Part shown: positions 36,232 through 47,994 of the stretch, piece after piece
Numbering within the stretch: position 1 is the first letter of the stretch
How the letters are laid out: each line of letters opens with the position of its first letter
Assembly: GCF_029168945.1 (NCBI RefSeq)
Contig: NC_083603.1
Span: forward strand, 2,790,001-2,854,000
Length of the DNA: 64,000 nt
Reading direction: 5' to 3'
Origin: Cannabis sativa
Taxonomy: Eukaryota; Streptophyta; Magnoliopsida; Rosales; Cannabaceae
The notes under the pieces: generated by a model
The model's input: the letters and a program-made list of their open reading frames with translations, nothing else
The model's database searches: none
Told to the model about the DNA's origin: nothing
Translations under genes and position numbers: made by a program

Positions 36232-37737
36232 CTCTTATTATTTCCATTGTTTTGAGACAAGAGAAAATTGATGTAGTTTGTTTTTGATTAGCAGGTGACT
36301 AATTTGGTCTGAAGATAAAATGGGCAAAGCAAAGAACACTTGGGTTTTAAACTACATACATTGCCCTTTGGTTTCTTTTTTACTTTCTTTGTTTCTATTT
36401 TGATTTATTCAGACTTGGTTGGTCATCCACACCATACCACAGTGTTTCTTTTTGGGCTTTTGTCTTGTAATGTGCAGACTATGCTGTTCTAGATTTTCTT
36501 GCACCAATTACTTGCAAACATTTGGACATTTCACATCAATAAATAAATAAACAAAATATTCAGCAAAATAAATAAATTCTTGTCTTATCTCTGTTTTTTT
36601 TTTTTCTAGTTAAGATTTGTCTCTCGAACTTTGATATATACTCAATTATGTTTCCTAAACTTTTAAAGTTGTTAAAAATCGCATCAAACTATTGAGATTA
36701 TTAGGTTTAAGGATTTTTTTTTAAAATTTTGATAAGGAAAATTTAATATGGATGAAAGTTCAGAGGACATGATTTAGTGCATGCTAAAATTTAAGAAGAT
36801 GATTTGGTGAATATAGTTTAGTACATGGACAATCACAAAATTAGTAAAACTGAATGAAATTTGACAGAATTTTATAAATCTAAAAATTTTAATAGTGTAT
36901 GAGAATTTTTTAACGGTTAGAATAATTCAAAGAGTATAATTTAGTGTATGTTAAAATTCAGAGGTTAAAAATTTTAATTAAATCTTTTTTTTTTCAAATT
37001 ATTTTCACCTCAAGATAAACATCACTTTATTTTATTGGGGTGGGTATTAATTGAGACTTGATAGGAGTTCAGAGTGTTTAAAGAGTTTGAGATTATTCGA
37101 AAAATAAATTATAAAAGTGAGATTCACTTAATCATAAATTTTTTCACTAAAACCATACCAAATATAAGTTTAGTTTTACATTCCTTACCCATATGAGTTT
37201 AATCTCATCTCCTCTCAAGTCTAATATGAGTTTTTCTCATGGCTTGATGAACAAAGGTTGGGAAGGTGTTTAGTAATATTAATGTTATCATTAATGCAAA
37301 TTTCAAGAGCAAAACAATATCCCCACAAATTTGTTTGGCCAAAAAATGTACTTTCATTCTAGACCAAATAAAATGAATATTAGATATGACTTTTAATGAT
37401 TTTGCTACTTATTAGTAACATGATTATTATTACTTAGAATTACATAAACAAAATATAGAGTAGAAAACAACTAGTACTACCTTAATCTTAATTAATCATG
37501 TTCATTCATTGTAAGAATCAACATATCAACATATATATATATATAATATAACTATGGATAGTGGTTGAATATGATCATGTAGCTATGACTTCATAACTCC
37601 TTTACTCTTATGCCTCTATATTACTCCTTCCTGAAATATACATACAAATTAAGATAATATTAGCACAACAACTATGTCAAAAGAAGAATAAGAAGATAAT
37701 ATTAGCACAAAGTATAGAGAAGAGAAAAAACATGAAT

Positions 37738-37775
<38 letters not shown>

Positions 37776-37830
37776 CTAAGTATATGTATGTATATATTCA
37801 AGTGAAGAAAGAAAGAAATATTATTAAATG
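36232..37830. other. Intergenic with family-1 repeat at 36,607-36,981
   Basis: 36,607-36,981 is a diverged family-1 palindrome. 37,741-37,772 is an (AT)n run. There is no protein-coding frame. The stretch just upstream of 37,835 is downstream of the MIR319 hairpin and may be part of its primary transcript. Confidence 0.6.
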
Positions 37831-37834
37831 ATGA

Positions 37835-38080
37835 TAAAGGGGAGCTCCCTTCAGTCCAATGGGTGAGCTAAGAAAGTGGAAGGAGTTGCTCCCGCGCCAT
37901 GCACTTGGCCAAAACCCTTAACATTTAATTTCACCATTACATAATATACATACATAAATACATATAATTGGTACTAATTAGAATATTATTGGAAACATTA
38001 AGGATAGCCAAAATGCATGAAATGGCAGCTCTACACACTTCTCAGCCCTCTTTATTGGACTAAAGAGAGCTCCTTCTACC
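37835..38080 (-). ncRNA. MIR319: MIR319 microRNA precursor
   Basis: On the minus strand TTGGACTGAAGGGAGCTCCC (37,859-37,840) is identical over 20 bases to plant miR319a/b; base 21 is C where miR319a/b has U. The pairing partner GGAGCTCTCTTTAGTCCAAT lies on the 5' arm (38,073-38,054), so the mature RNA is on the 3' arm, as in all known MIR319 genes. The arms continue to pair toward the loop: GCTGAGAAGTG with CACTTTCTTAGC, and CATGCA with TGCATG, giving the long fold-back of about 240 nt that is typical for this family (processed from the loop in studied species). miR319 directs cleavage of CINCINNATA-type TCP mRNAs and some MYB mRNAs, controlling leaf growth and flower development; this is family knowledge. 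None of its usual targets is in the window. Confidence 0.95.
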
Positions 38081-38214
38081 CTTTTCCCTTTTCCATATAA
38101 TCTTACATATATATCTATTATATACTATATATATTTGTATGTATGTATGTATGATCAAAGTTATATGTAGAAGAAAGTAGTAGGAAGGTAGGTAGAGGAT
38201 ATATACATGGTCCT

Positions 38215-38256
38215 TCCTTCCTCAACACAAGTTCATTTGCCTTCTTATATATACTA
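38215..38256 (-). promoter_or_regulatory. Putative MIR319 core promoter (TATA box)
   Basis: The minus strand has TATATATAAG at 38,253-38,244, placing a transcription start near 38,215, about 135 bases before the hairpin. Pol II transcription from its own TATA box is usual for plant microRNA genes. Confidence 0.55.
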
Positions 38257-41053
38257 CCATTTTTTGTCTCTTAGTTATGTCATTACATAAATATATTATA
38301 ATATTAAAATACCTTCTATTGCCAATGAATTTTGTCTTATTTTTTTCTTTCAAAAAATAAATGAAAATAAAGCAGAATACATCTCATTATCTACTGTATT
38401 TAGAAAATAAATAAACCCAAAATATATATAATCTAAAACATAATAAAAATAATAATAAAAAATAGGTTAACTAAGATTTTTACCCCTGAACTTTAACATG
38501 TATGAAATCATGTCCCTTGAGCTTTTAATAAAAATTCTCCCTGAACTATTGAGATTGTTGAATTTAAGGACTTTTGTCCAATTTTAGTAAGGACAATCTA
38601 ACACAGATGAAAGTTCAGGGGACTTGATTTAGTACATGTCAAAGTTCAAGGGGTGTGATTTGGTAGATATCAAAGTCTGATAACCACAAAATTAGTAAAA
38701 TTGAATGAAATTGAACAAAAGTCTTTAAATTCAACAACCTCAATAGTTCACGGGGGATTTTTAATGGTCTTAAAAGTTCAAGGGGCGTGATTTGGTACAT
38801 GTCAAAATTTAGAATACAAAAATTCTAATTAGCCTAGAAAATAATTAGGTATGCGTACCTGATTGATTCATAGCAATTACCTGGATTTGATAGTGCAATA
38901 CTATCAACTAAGTTTTCCTCTCTAGATCTCTAAATCAAAAGCAGATTTATTTTATCTGATTATCAAAAAGTATACAATTGTGATGAGACAATATATATTT
39001 ATAGAGTTAGGGAAACTTAACTACATAACCCTAATTGGATTGAGTCTGCTCATCAAAAGTTTTCGTTAACTAGAAAAGCTCACACTTCTGCTTAAACTAA
39101 ATGTTACACGCACAGGTGTTAAGCCCATTAATTATTGATAACTAATGATATAAACTAACATAACAAAGAACTATCCAATCAACTCGTATTTTATTAAAAT
39201 CAATAAAAATTATTGTAAGCCTAAATAAAAAGTGTAACACTATATGTTTGTTTTAATGTAATTTTATCAATACGTATATAAACTTTGATGTATTTAGCTT
39301 CTAATTATTATTAGTACATTAGTATTAGTATTATTATTAGGTTAATTATGATTTTTCCATCAAATTTTGATACAAATTGAATCGCGCTTTTGGATTTTTC
39401 ATACTATTAATTTTTTTTAAAACTATTAAAATTGTTAGATTTAAAAAATTTCATCCAATTCTTTTCAATTTTACTAATACACGTCTAACATGGTGATTTT
39501 CATGTACTTAATCGTGTTGACTGAGTTTTAACATGTACTAAATCATTCTTTTCGGATTTTTATTTACATCATATGCCTATTAGTAAAATTAAACGAAAAT
39601 TTTTAAATTTAATAATTTTAATAGTTAAAAGAAAAATTTTAATGTTTTAAACAAATAAATAAGTTATATAATACATTAATTATGAGGTGGTAGATATCAA
39701 ATAGTTTTATTGTTTTGTCCACATTGATAAACTTTTCAATCTCAATTATTAATCTTTTACATTCCTAATTTTTATATTATCTTCTTAAGATCCTTTTCAA
39801 TGAAAAGAGCAATCACATGCATCATTCACAAATATAATATTTACTTAAATATATGTAGATATATATTCTAGTACATATAGTTTACATCATCATGATGTAT
39901 CACATTTTGTGTTTTAGTAATCTTATCTCACCTTTTTCTTTTTCTCTTTTTGGTGTTCTATAATATTCTGTATGCTCTTGTGTTTAAAGTTGGTTACATA
40001 TATGTTAGTTGTATTTCTTTATTTATCTATAATTATTTTAAATTTCGACAACAAACCAAATATGAGAAAATAAGGTTTTTTGATGCAATGAAACTTAAAA
40101 CTTTTTACAAATCAATCCTTAACTTTTTGTTTCTAGTCATATTAGGAGTAGTTTTTAAAATTTGTTCAATCATGTTTTTTCTTCATTATATAATAATAAT
40201 TATTATCTTGGAAAATATCTTGATGCAATATATATATAATATAGTGGTCAATGTCAATCATATGTGTTACGCAATTATAATATAATGTTTAATTAATTAA
40301 TTATAGGGTAAAATATATTATTTTAGACCTTATATTTTATAAAAGTTATAGATTAAACCTTTTGTGCTGTTATATAATAAAATAGATTATGTACTTTCTA
40401 AATTGATATAAATAGGATCTTGAGCTCAACTTTCGACAATTTTTTTGTTTTAATATAACTAACACTAACAGATGCAAAAAAATATAATAAGTTTCGTCAT
40501 AACACTTATAGATCAGGTTATTATTAAGTTTTATTTTGACAAAAAATCAAAAAATATATGATGCATTTTATCATTTAACAAAATAGAAAATCCTATTAAT
40601 AATTTTTGTAAAATACAAGAACGAAATAATATTTACCCTTAAATGGTCATTCATATTTATATTTTGGATGCATGAAGATCAACTAGATAGCTTGCCAATT
40701 ATTAAATCATACTATAAATTTTTACTATTATATGTCACAATATTGATTGATTATATAGGCTCCTTATATACGTAAGCAAGACAAGGATCAATATTCAATA
40801 ATAAAATCTCTAATAATGCATATAAAATATTATAAGGTCAAATTTGATAAAATTTTCGTTTTTGAGTTGAGATTTTTTTTTTTTTTTTTTTGTAAATGAG
40901 ATTCATGAACTATAATAATAATAATAATAATATGTTTTATGAATGAATTAAAGTAGTAGTAGTACAAAGTGTACATCAAATATTCTTATGCCATAACGAA
41001 CCCATTCACTAAAAGACAAAGTAATAAATTGAATAGTATTTTGATACCTAGTT
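38257..41053. other. Intergenic: palindromic repeats and a possible solo-LTR remnant
   Basis: 38,465-38,838 and 39,341-39,640 are family-1 palindromes. 40,300-40,632 is a family-2 palindrome. 38,860-39,130 (with TATATTTATAG and a run ending in TTACACGCACAGGTGTTAAG) may be an old LTR, but no partner is present. The frame at 39,950-40,285 is AT-driven with no family features. Confidence 0.5.
40300..40632. repeat. Family-2 palindromic repeat
   Basis: Phrases TATTATTTTAGACCTTATAT and AACAAAATAGAAAATCC mirror each other. Better-preserved copies are at 43,255-43,622 and 59,830-60,142 (GACCCCGTATTTT, AGGACTTTGAGCTCAATTT). Non-coding, MITE-like. Confidence 0.75.
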
Positions 41054-41071
41054 AGGATACATACTTTTAAA

Positions 41072-41183
41072 CCACTTGAGGGTAGCTCAAGTGGCCATAG
41101 GAGGGTGCGTGTGTGTTGGAGGTCCTGGGTTCGAGTCCCAGGTTATGTATTGTGTAATATATAAACGCTTGAATCAAAAAAAA
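41072..41183 (+). mobile_element. tRNA-derived SINE with 18-bp target duplication
   Basis: The internal pol III promoter is present: A box TAGCTCAAGTGG (41,083-41,094) and B box GGTTCGAGTCC (41,128-41,138), 33 bases apart. The element ends in a 9-base A run and is flanked by perfect copies of AGGATACATACTTTTAAA (41,054-41,071 and 41,184-41,201). At about 112 bp it is short but looks intact. CCACTTGAGGGTAGCTCAAGTGG at the 5' end forms a perfect 9-bp stem. Confidence 0.93.
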
Positions 41184-41201
41184 AGGATACATACTTTTAA
41201 A

Positions 41202-44200
41202 TTGTTCCAAATCAAAGAGACATTCATATATTTATATATATAGCATCATTTAATAAAATACAATTTTACTATTGTTTCATTTCATGCCAACACAAATAAG
41301 GGAGCATGTACATACATGCTATTACATTATTCATAACATATTTCAAAAAATTTGTAAAATGTACTACTTATAATAATATAACATTATACTAAAAATATGG
41401 ATGGTAATTGGAAAATGTTGACATTGAAAAGTAGTCAATACTAACTCGTTACTCGTTAGATTGGCGAGATAAATAGTAAGTTTAAATGAATAATTTAAAG
41501 AGACAAAAAATTTATAGTTGTTCACTCTCCATGTCGCGATAATAGTGAAGTTACGTACGTCTACTTCGAGTTTAAATTCTCACAAGAATTACAAGAAAAT
41601 TGGTTAAGTCTGAAAGTTCTAATTTCTAGAGAGAGATGCTCTGATCTTAGGGGTGAAGATGAAGAAGATGCAGAGTTGGATTTTTGTTTTGATGCTTGGA
41701 AGTGGCCTAGGTTGACAATTGTCAACCTGAGCACTGGGTGCCCGAGCACCAGGTGCTCAAAAATAAAAGTTCTCTGAATCTGATTCTGATGCCTCAAATA
41801 TATTTGTGGTATGTCTAGTTCATGTCCCAGTGCAAAGTTTGACCCATTTACACTAAGACAGTCCCAAAAATTGAAACCCTAGTTGGGTTGTTAACTTGGG
41901 CGTTGGGTGCGCCCTGGTTAATTTCTAAGGTATTGTTTCGTGTGTTTTTAGCTTTCGGGGCCTGGACTTGCATGCTTCATGTCTTCATAGTACAAAATAC
42001 TGAAAGATAGTGAGTTAAAGATAATTTGGCGGGATCCAAACACCCATTCCGAAGTTTCCGAAGTCAATCTAGGTGCAGAGCTAGAAACCCCTCCCAGGTT
42101 GACTTGCTATGATCTGGGACTACTCAACTCCATGATATTTTTTTGCCACATGTCAAATATTGGTGTCCATATTATCAGGACTATTTTTAATGTAAACAGA
42201 AAACAATTCTCCATTTGTATGTAAGAAAGAAAACATGGACGATTTTTTTTTTTAGTATTTAAAAAAATTATAATTCAAATTTATATATATGATTGTCAAT
42301 ATTATAGTTAGAACTTCTGTTAGGGACATCAAACTTTTATTATAGTTTGTTCCCCAATAGATAGACACATTAAAAGGGGAATAAGGAGCCAAATAGAAAG
42401 AGTTAAAACAATAAAAACAAAGAGCAATATATTAATTAGTGAAAATAATATCAATATTATACTAGAGTGAAAAACAAAACAAAACAAAATTGGGTATGAA
42501 AATCAAGTATTTATGAAGAGACAGAAAATCAGAAAACAAATATATGATAGAATTGATGTATAGTAATTTGCTTAATTTTGGTCAAAAAAGTGGATATGTC
42601 ATTTGAGTTCCAAGGTCTCATAGATTAGATTCCCTCATGTGATTTTCTTTTTGTCTTTCTTTCACATCTTTACAGATTCTGATTCTCATTTCTCTGCAAT
42701 ATATTTGAGCAAAAGTACACCTTTAAAGTTTTGCATTTTATTTTATTTTAGGTTGAGAAAAATTTATATATGCACATACAAATTTGAACACAAACATATG
42801 TGACAAGTTATTTGTTAAGAACAAAATTACATACATAAGTATGTGCTAAACTTTTATGTATAATTTATGTGTGTGCATTTGGCTGGCCTTGAAACTAATT
42901 GGATCTTAGGTAATAATAAAATTATTTAGTTATTTTCAAAAAAATATTTTTTTTTTTGAAAGAGAAAAATTATGTGTATTTTTAAAATATATTTTTTTTT
43001 AATTTTTGGGCTTTAGGCTTGCGCCTAGCCTATTTCAGTTCAAGTTCAACCCTGAATGTACCACTAAAGTTGCATTTAGTTTATTTTTTAGAGAAATAGG
43101 TTTTATTATTTCTTCTTAATCTTCTTCATGATACTAAGATTGTGTTTGGTTGGAAGAAATGAGAACATGTAATAAAATGAGAATGAGAATAGGAATAGAA
43201 ATATAGAAAATAAAATTTAAAATTCATAAAAAAATATATATATATTATTTTTAGGGTTAATATTTTGGACCATGTGTTTTGTAAAAATTACCGATTGAAT
43301 CCTCTATTTTGTTAAATAATAAAATAGACCCCGTATTTTTTAAAATGGTACACAAATAGGACTTTGAGCTCAATTTGACATTTATTTTATTTAATATAAC
43401 CAACTTAAAGACAATTCGTAACACGATCAGATGCAAAAAATGTAACCAGATTTGTCATAATTTTTAGATCGGGTTATTATTAGGTTTTATTTTGACAAAA
43501 AATCAATTTATGGTACTATTTAGTTTATTTTAAAAATTACAGGGTCTAATTTGTCATTTAACAAAATAGATGGTCCAATCAGTAACTTTTACAAAATACA
43601 AGGTCTAAAATAGTATTTTTTTTTTTTTATCTTGCATTGGAATGATCTCTCTTTCTAAATTAAAATAGAATAATCATGTTACCAAAACAGTGAAAAATTC
43701 ATTCCATTTAAAATAACATTCTAATACTTTAAATTATAACCAAACAATATAATGAATAAAAATTAATTCATTTTCATTATATCCCATTTCATTACCTCTA
43801 ACCAAACACAACTTAAGAGTCCTAAAGAAAAAATGCACAAAAATATATAACACAATAATAAACTAATAGAATATTTTTATATGGACTAAATATAATCATG
43901 ATTTAATATAATATTTATGAGAAATGCTAAGGGGTACCTTATGGCGACAAGCATCATAAAATATGGTATACTGTTATTGGTATAATTTAATATAAGGTCA
44001 CACACATTTTAATTTAATAAATAATATAAGAAACTACTAGCCACTTACAGCGTGTCATATTGGTATGATATTGGACACTTAAAATGCGTAATTGCAATGC
44101 TCAATATATATAGTATAATAATAGGGGTTATTTCATAAATACACAAAATTAATAAAAAAATTATAAAAATATAGTTGTATAGAATTTTAAATATGTTTAC

Positions 44201-44597
44201 GGTTTTTAAGATTTTTATTTTTTACATAAAATTATATTATTTTTATATTGTACTCTTGTTATTTTGTTATTGTGTTGGTTATTTTTTGTTATTTGTATAT
44301 TGTTTTGATATAATTTTCTTATTGCTTTCATATTATTTGTTTGTTGTTTTTATATTATTTTTATAAAATACTTTTAAAATGTAAAAAAAAAATATTTAAA
44401 CGTAAAAATGTAAAAATTTTATTACAATAATAATTTGTGTAAATTTTATGTAATATTATTATTATTCTAGTTATGCATGCTATTAATTGGGGTCGATAAT
44501 AGGATAGACGTCGGCTTAATGACATGCTTATTGGGCTAAAGGCATCTTTGTTATAAGAAAGGCCCAATAAATTAAGCCCATTTTCGATGCCACCCAA
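41202..44597. other. Intergenic; family-2 repeat at 43,255-43,622
   Basis: 41,560-42,130 is less AT-rich and contains GCACTGGGTGCCCGAGCACC and GGGCGTTGGGTGCGCCC palindrome-like strings, perhaps an old LTR. 43,920-44,070 resembles the family-3 repeat. 44,107-44,420 is T-rich and related to 58,405-58,735. No gene seen. Confidence 0.5.
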
Positions 44598-44886
44598 TTT
44601 GGGGAGGGAAATTTGATTTGGGAAATTTGATTTTCTATACTTAAAAGTTTTCAAAATTTTTTTTTTTAACCAATACATTTTATACTATGAAAAATATGCC
44701 TACTTTACCTAAATCCCAAAATTACCCCTCTCAAAATCCCACACCCATCAGCCCTCTCTCTCTTTCGCCTCCCTACAAATTCCCAAGCAGTTAATCCTTA
44801 ATTATAGTTCATTACTATAGACATCATGAATATATATATATATATGATATAGTTGATTGTTGACATGTGTGTGTATATGTATGCAC

Positions 44887-45126
44887 CTGTTCGTTCTTTC
44901 CAATGAAACCTCCATCGGATATATACATATTATCCATTTTTTCTCTGACGGCAACCATGATATCAATGGCCTTATTGTTTCCTCCAACAACAGCACCACC
45001 ACCACCACCAACAACTCCAAGTCCTATTCGGTTCTGGGCCAGAGTGTGGACCGTTTTGATATTCACAAAAGGCTTGGCATGGACACCGATAGCATCCAAA
45101 TGAAGCCCAGTAGTTCGTCCATGAAA
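44887..45126 (-). pseudogene. Captured gene fragment, possibly from a jacalin-lectin gene
   Basis: An open 80-codon stretch on the minus strand starts FHGRTTGLHLDAIGVHAKP, which resembles the end of jacalin-type lectin domains (F-GR-G--LDAIG-Y--P). It continues through IKTVHTLAQNRIGLG and a Gly/Val run to GFIGKNEQ, where a good donor (CAG|gtgcat) follows. The upstream side is cut by a poly-A run. It has exon-like coding quality but no start, stop or neighbouring exons, and lies inside a transposon. The jacalin match rests on about 18 residues; the source gene is uncertain. Confidence 0.45.
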
Positions 45127-45128
45127 CT

Positions 45129-45510
45129 TTTTTTTTTTTTTTTTTTTCCCGCGATTTGAGAGAGGGAAGAAGACAAGGTCCGATGGTCGGACCTTGGGGG
45201 TCCGATGGTCGGACCCATCGGACCCCCAAGGTCCGACCATCGGACCTTTGAAATTTTTTTTTTTTTTTTTTTTTTTCTGCGATTTTGGAGAGAGAGGAAG
45301 AAAGGGTCCGATGGTCGGACCTTCGGGGTCCGATGGTCGGACCCATCGGACCAGAAGGTCCGACCGACTTTAATTTTTTTTTTTTTTTTTTTTTCCCGCG
45401 ATTTGAGAGAGAGGGGAAGAGAGAGGTCCGATGGTCGGACCATGGGGTCCGATGGGTCCGATTGGCTCGGACCCCATCGGACCCCATGGTCCGACCATCG
45501 GACCTGGGGT
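45129..45510. repeat. TCCGATGG/CCATCGGA minisatellite, three ~115-bp units
   Basis: Each unit has a 19-21-base T run, then (C/T)GCGATTTGAGAGAGG, then palindromic GGTCCGATGGTCGGACC blocks and their complements. Units start near 45,129, 45,256 and 45,374. Long overlapping frames here on both strands are products of the repeat, not genes. Confidence 0.92.
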
Positions 45511-45794
45511 GTGGGATTATTGGGACCGGCTAGATAGAGAGAGAAAGAGAGATAGTTTTAGTTTGGGGGTATTTTTGGGGTTTTGAAAAAAAAGGTATAG
45601 TTTTTTTAGGGTTTTAATTATTGGTTTAGAAATCAAATTTTTTGATTTTCTAAGCATAGAAAATCAAAGGGAAATTTGATTTTTTATGCTTACATTTGGT
45701 TAAAAAAAAATTTCTAAACAAATAATAACTAATATTTGTAAAATATGACAATTTTTATGATATCCCTAAAATACCCCTATTTACATCACCCCAT

Positions 45795-45995
45795 TTACAC
45801 CATCGGACCACCCATCGGGCTACCCATCGGACCATCCATCGGGCCACCATCGGACCACCCATCGGGCCACCCATCGGACCCATCGGACCCATCGGACCAA
45901 ATCTGCTACCAATTTTTTTTTTTATGTTTTTGTGCATACAAAAGTAGCATCAGGTGACCATCGGACCACCATCGGACCCCATCGGACTACCAATT
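45795..45995. repeat. CATCGGACCACC/CATCGGGCCACC short tandem array
   Basis: Tandem 10-13-base words (CCCATCGGACCA, CCCATCGGGCCA) interrupted by a T-rich spacer at 45,912-45,935. Related to the larger palindromic units at 45.13-45.51 kb and to 57,220-57,440. Confidence 0.9.
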
Positions 45996-46162
45996 TTTTT
46001 TTTTTTTATGTTTTTGTACTAAAAAAAAGTATGGAAAATTTGAGAGGGGTATTTTCGGATTTTAGATAAAGTGGTCATATATTTTCAATGATGATATGTA
46101 TTAGTTTAGAAATAAAATATTAGGTATATGTAAGTATAAAAAATCAAATTTTCCTTTGGGGA

Positions 46163-47990
46163 TGAAAGAAAATCCTTAGGTAAAGTGTGCAGTGGACTTA
46201 AAATTGGAGGCTTAATTATTGTAAAAAAAATTATTAGAGACTATTTTATTTAATTTATTTAGTTTTGTGGAGTTTTTTTCACTTTTTTTTTTTAGTATAA
46301 TTATCAAATTAAAAAAATATATATTTAATTTTTCATTAGTGAATCCGTCACTAGAAGAGTGGAAGGAAAGAGAGAAAAATAAGTAAAATTATTTGTTTGG
46401 CAAAAAGAAAAAGAAAGAAAATGAAGAGATTTAAGAAAAAGACAAAATATATATATACAATATCATATTTGGTTTTTAAAAAATAATAAATAATTATATT
46501 AGAAAGAATAGTATTGTAATTTTAGTAATTAATTTAAATTCTATTCTTTCAATTCCACTTTATACCAAACAAGATAGAGGAGAACTACTTTCTTTTCCAT
46601 CTTTCATATTCTCTATCCTTCCTATCCTTTCCTTTCCATCCTACTTTCCTACCAAACATAGTCTAAGAGTAATTAACTAGAGCACATTACACTGCAATTC
46701 ATTCTTTGTCTTTGATCATACTTTCTGGTCAAAGTGATATAAACATACATAAATATAATATATATATTCATCAAGTGAAAACATGCCCCATATCCAAGGT
46801 ACATGGAGAGTGGAATCAAGATAAGTCCATGGAGAATAATGATTTCTTTCTCTTTCTCATGGCATGTTTATTAGAAGAGTATTGTTATGGGACACCAAAG
46901 TATTTGATACTATTATAAGGTATCAGTTTATAGTTGGTTAGTAATTCTCTATAATCTTTATTAGAGTAAAATATGTATAATTCAATATTAAATTGTACCA
47001 ATACTGTAATTGTATCAATTTCTCATTTGTGCTTTTCTCATTACAAAAATAGTTTACCTATGCTGTAAAATGAGACAATACTCTGAGTGAGTGAATCATG
47101 ATTGGAATAAAGCTACAATTTTAGTAGTTAATTTTCATTTTCTTTGTATAATTTTTTCTTTCATTTTTGAATGGTTTCTTAAATATTATATTCTCAACCA
47201 AAGAAAAGTAAACAATATATGGTGCCAATCCTCCTAAATATTAACGGTTTTAACTAACTTCTCAACTAAAATCAGAAAGTTAGTAAGAATTGGTACACAA
47301 GCTATATCTATAAATAGCTCAAGTCAAAACAAAGATCCAGATCGAGATCTTTCTTTGGAGCGTTGTTCTTGTAAGGACTTTCGTATACTCTTGCTTAGGT
47401 GGAAGAACTGAAATTAATCTTCTATGATCGAGTGTTGTGAGCTCTAGTTAGGCTACTTATGCAAGTGGTATCTGTACAAGTTCAGATTAACTATAGTGGA
47501 TTCGAGATGATGATACTCAGCTGGAGTATGACCAGGAATCGAATTGATCTTTAGGACCGAAACTAGGAGAAATTTCTTGCCCCTTTTATTGCTTTTCGTT
47601 CTTTAATTATTCTTGATTTTTTAGTTCATGTTGTTGTGATTATTTCTTTGCATTTATTTGTTTTGTTTAGGACTTAGATGAATATGGTTGTTGATCTAGA
47701 AATTATAACACCATAAAACAAGAAATTACAGTTTCAAGACTAGAAAACTAAAATTAATGAACACAATGTAGAAAAATAAATGAACACAATGAAAATTTAC
47801 TTGTAGCGATGTCAGAAAGATTTCATTTAGTTGTAGTGGGTCGGAGCTCTGATCTGACGGATCACTTCTGATCTAAAACATTTAGATATTTATTGGATCT
47901 CAGATCAAATCCGCTCCGCCTCACCTAATTTTTTTTTTTGGATCGGATCTTATCCGATCCAGTTTCAATATATAAAAAAAAACTTAATTT
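46163..47990. other. Intergenic; possible LTR remnant at 47,200-47,580
   Basis: 47,280-47,400 has TATAAATAGCTCAAG and then a GATCGAGATCTTTC-rich stretch, with GTGGTATCTGTAC further on, which could be LTR and primer-site decay; no partner was found. 47,811-47,970 holds GGATCGGATC/GATCCGATCC words that reappear, complemented, at 49,180-49,330. Confidence 0.4.
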
Positions 47991-47994
47991 AAGA

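Larger units (their letters stand above)
44606..46154. mobile_element. DNA transposon, copy 1, with TTTGGGGA target duplication
   Basis: Starts GGGAAATTTGA (a second GGAAATTTGATTTTCTATAC follows) and ends with the complement TATAAAAAATCAAATTTTCC. The 8-bp duplication TTTGGGGA is at 44,598-44,605 and 46,155-46,162. A second copy with the same ends is at 56,650-57,613. No transposase is seen, so it is non-autonomous; the 8-bp duplication would suit a hAT-type mover. Cargo: a gene fragment (44,887-45,126) and the TCCGATGG minisatellite. Confidence 0.85.

Noticed and set aside
39950..40285. 111-codon hydrophobic frame
   Set aside because: Phe/Ile/Tyr-rich read of AT-rich DNA overlapping the start of a palindromic repeat; no homologous motif.
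41083..41138. tRNA gene
   Set aside because: A and B boxes are present, but no cloverleaf acceptor stem forms, and the A tail plus target duplication identify a SINE.
44824..45537. Several overlapping long frames on both strands
   Set aside because: They translate the TCCGATGG minisatellite and poly-A/T runs; only the 44,887-45,126 part has non-repeat coding character.
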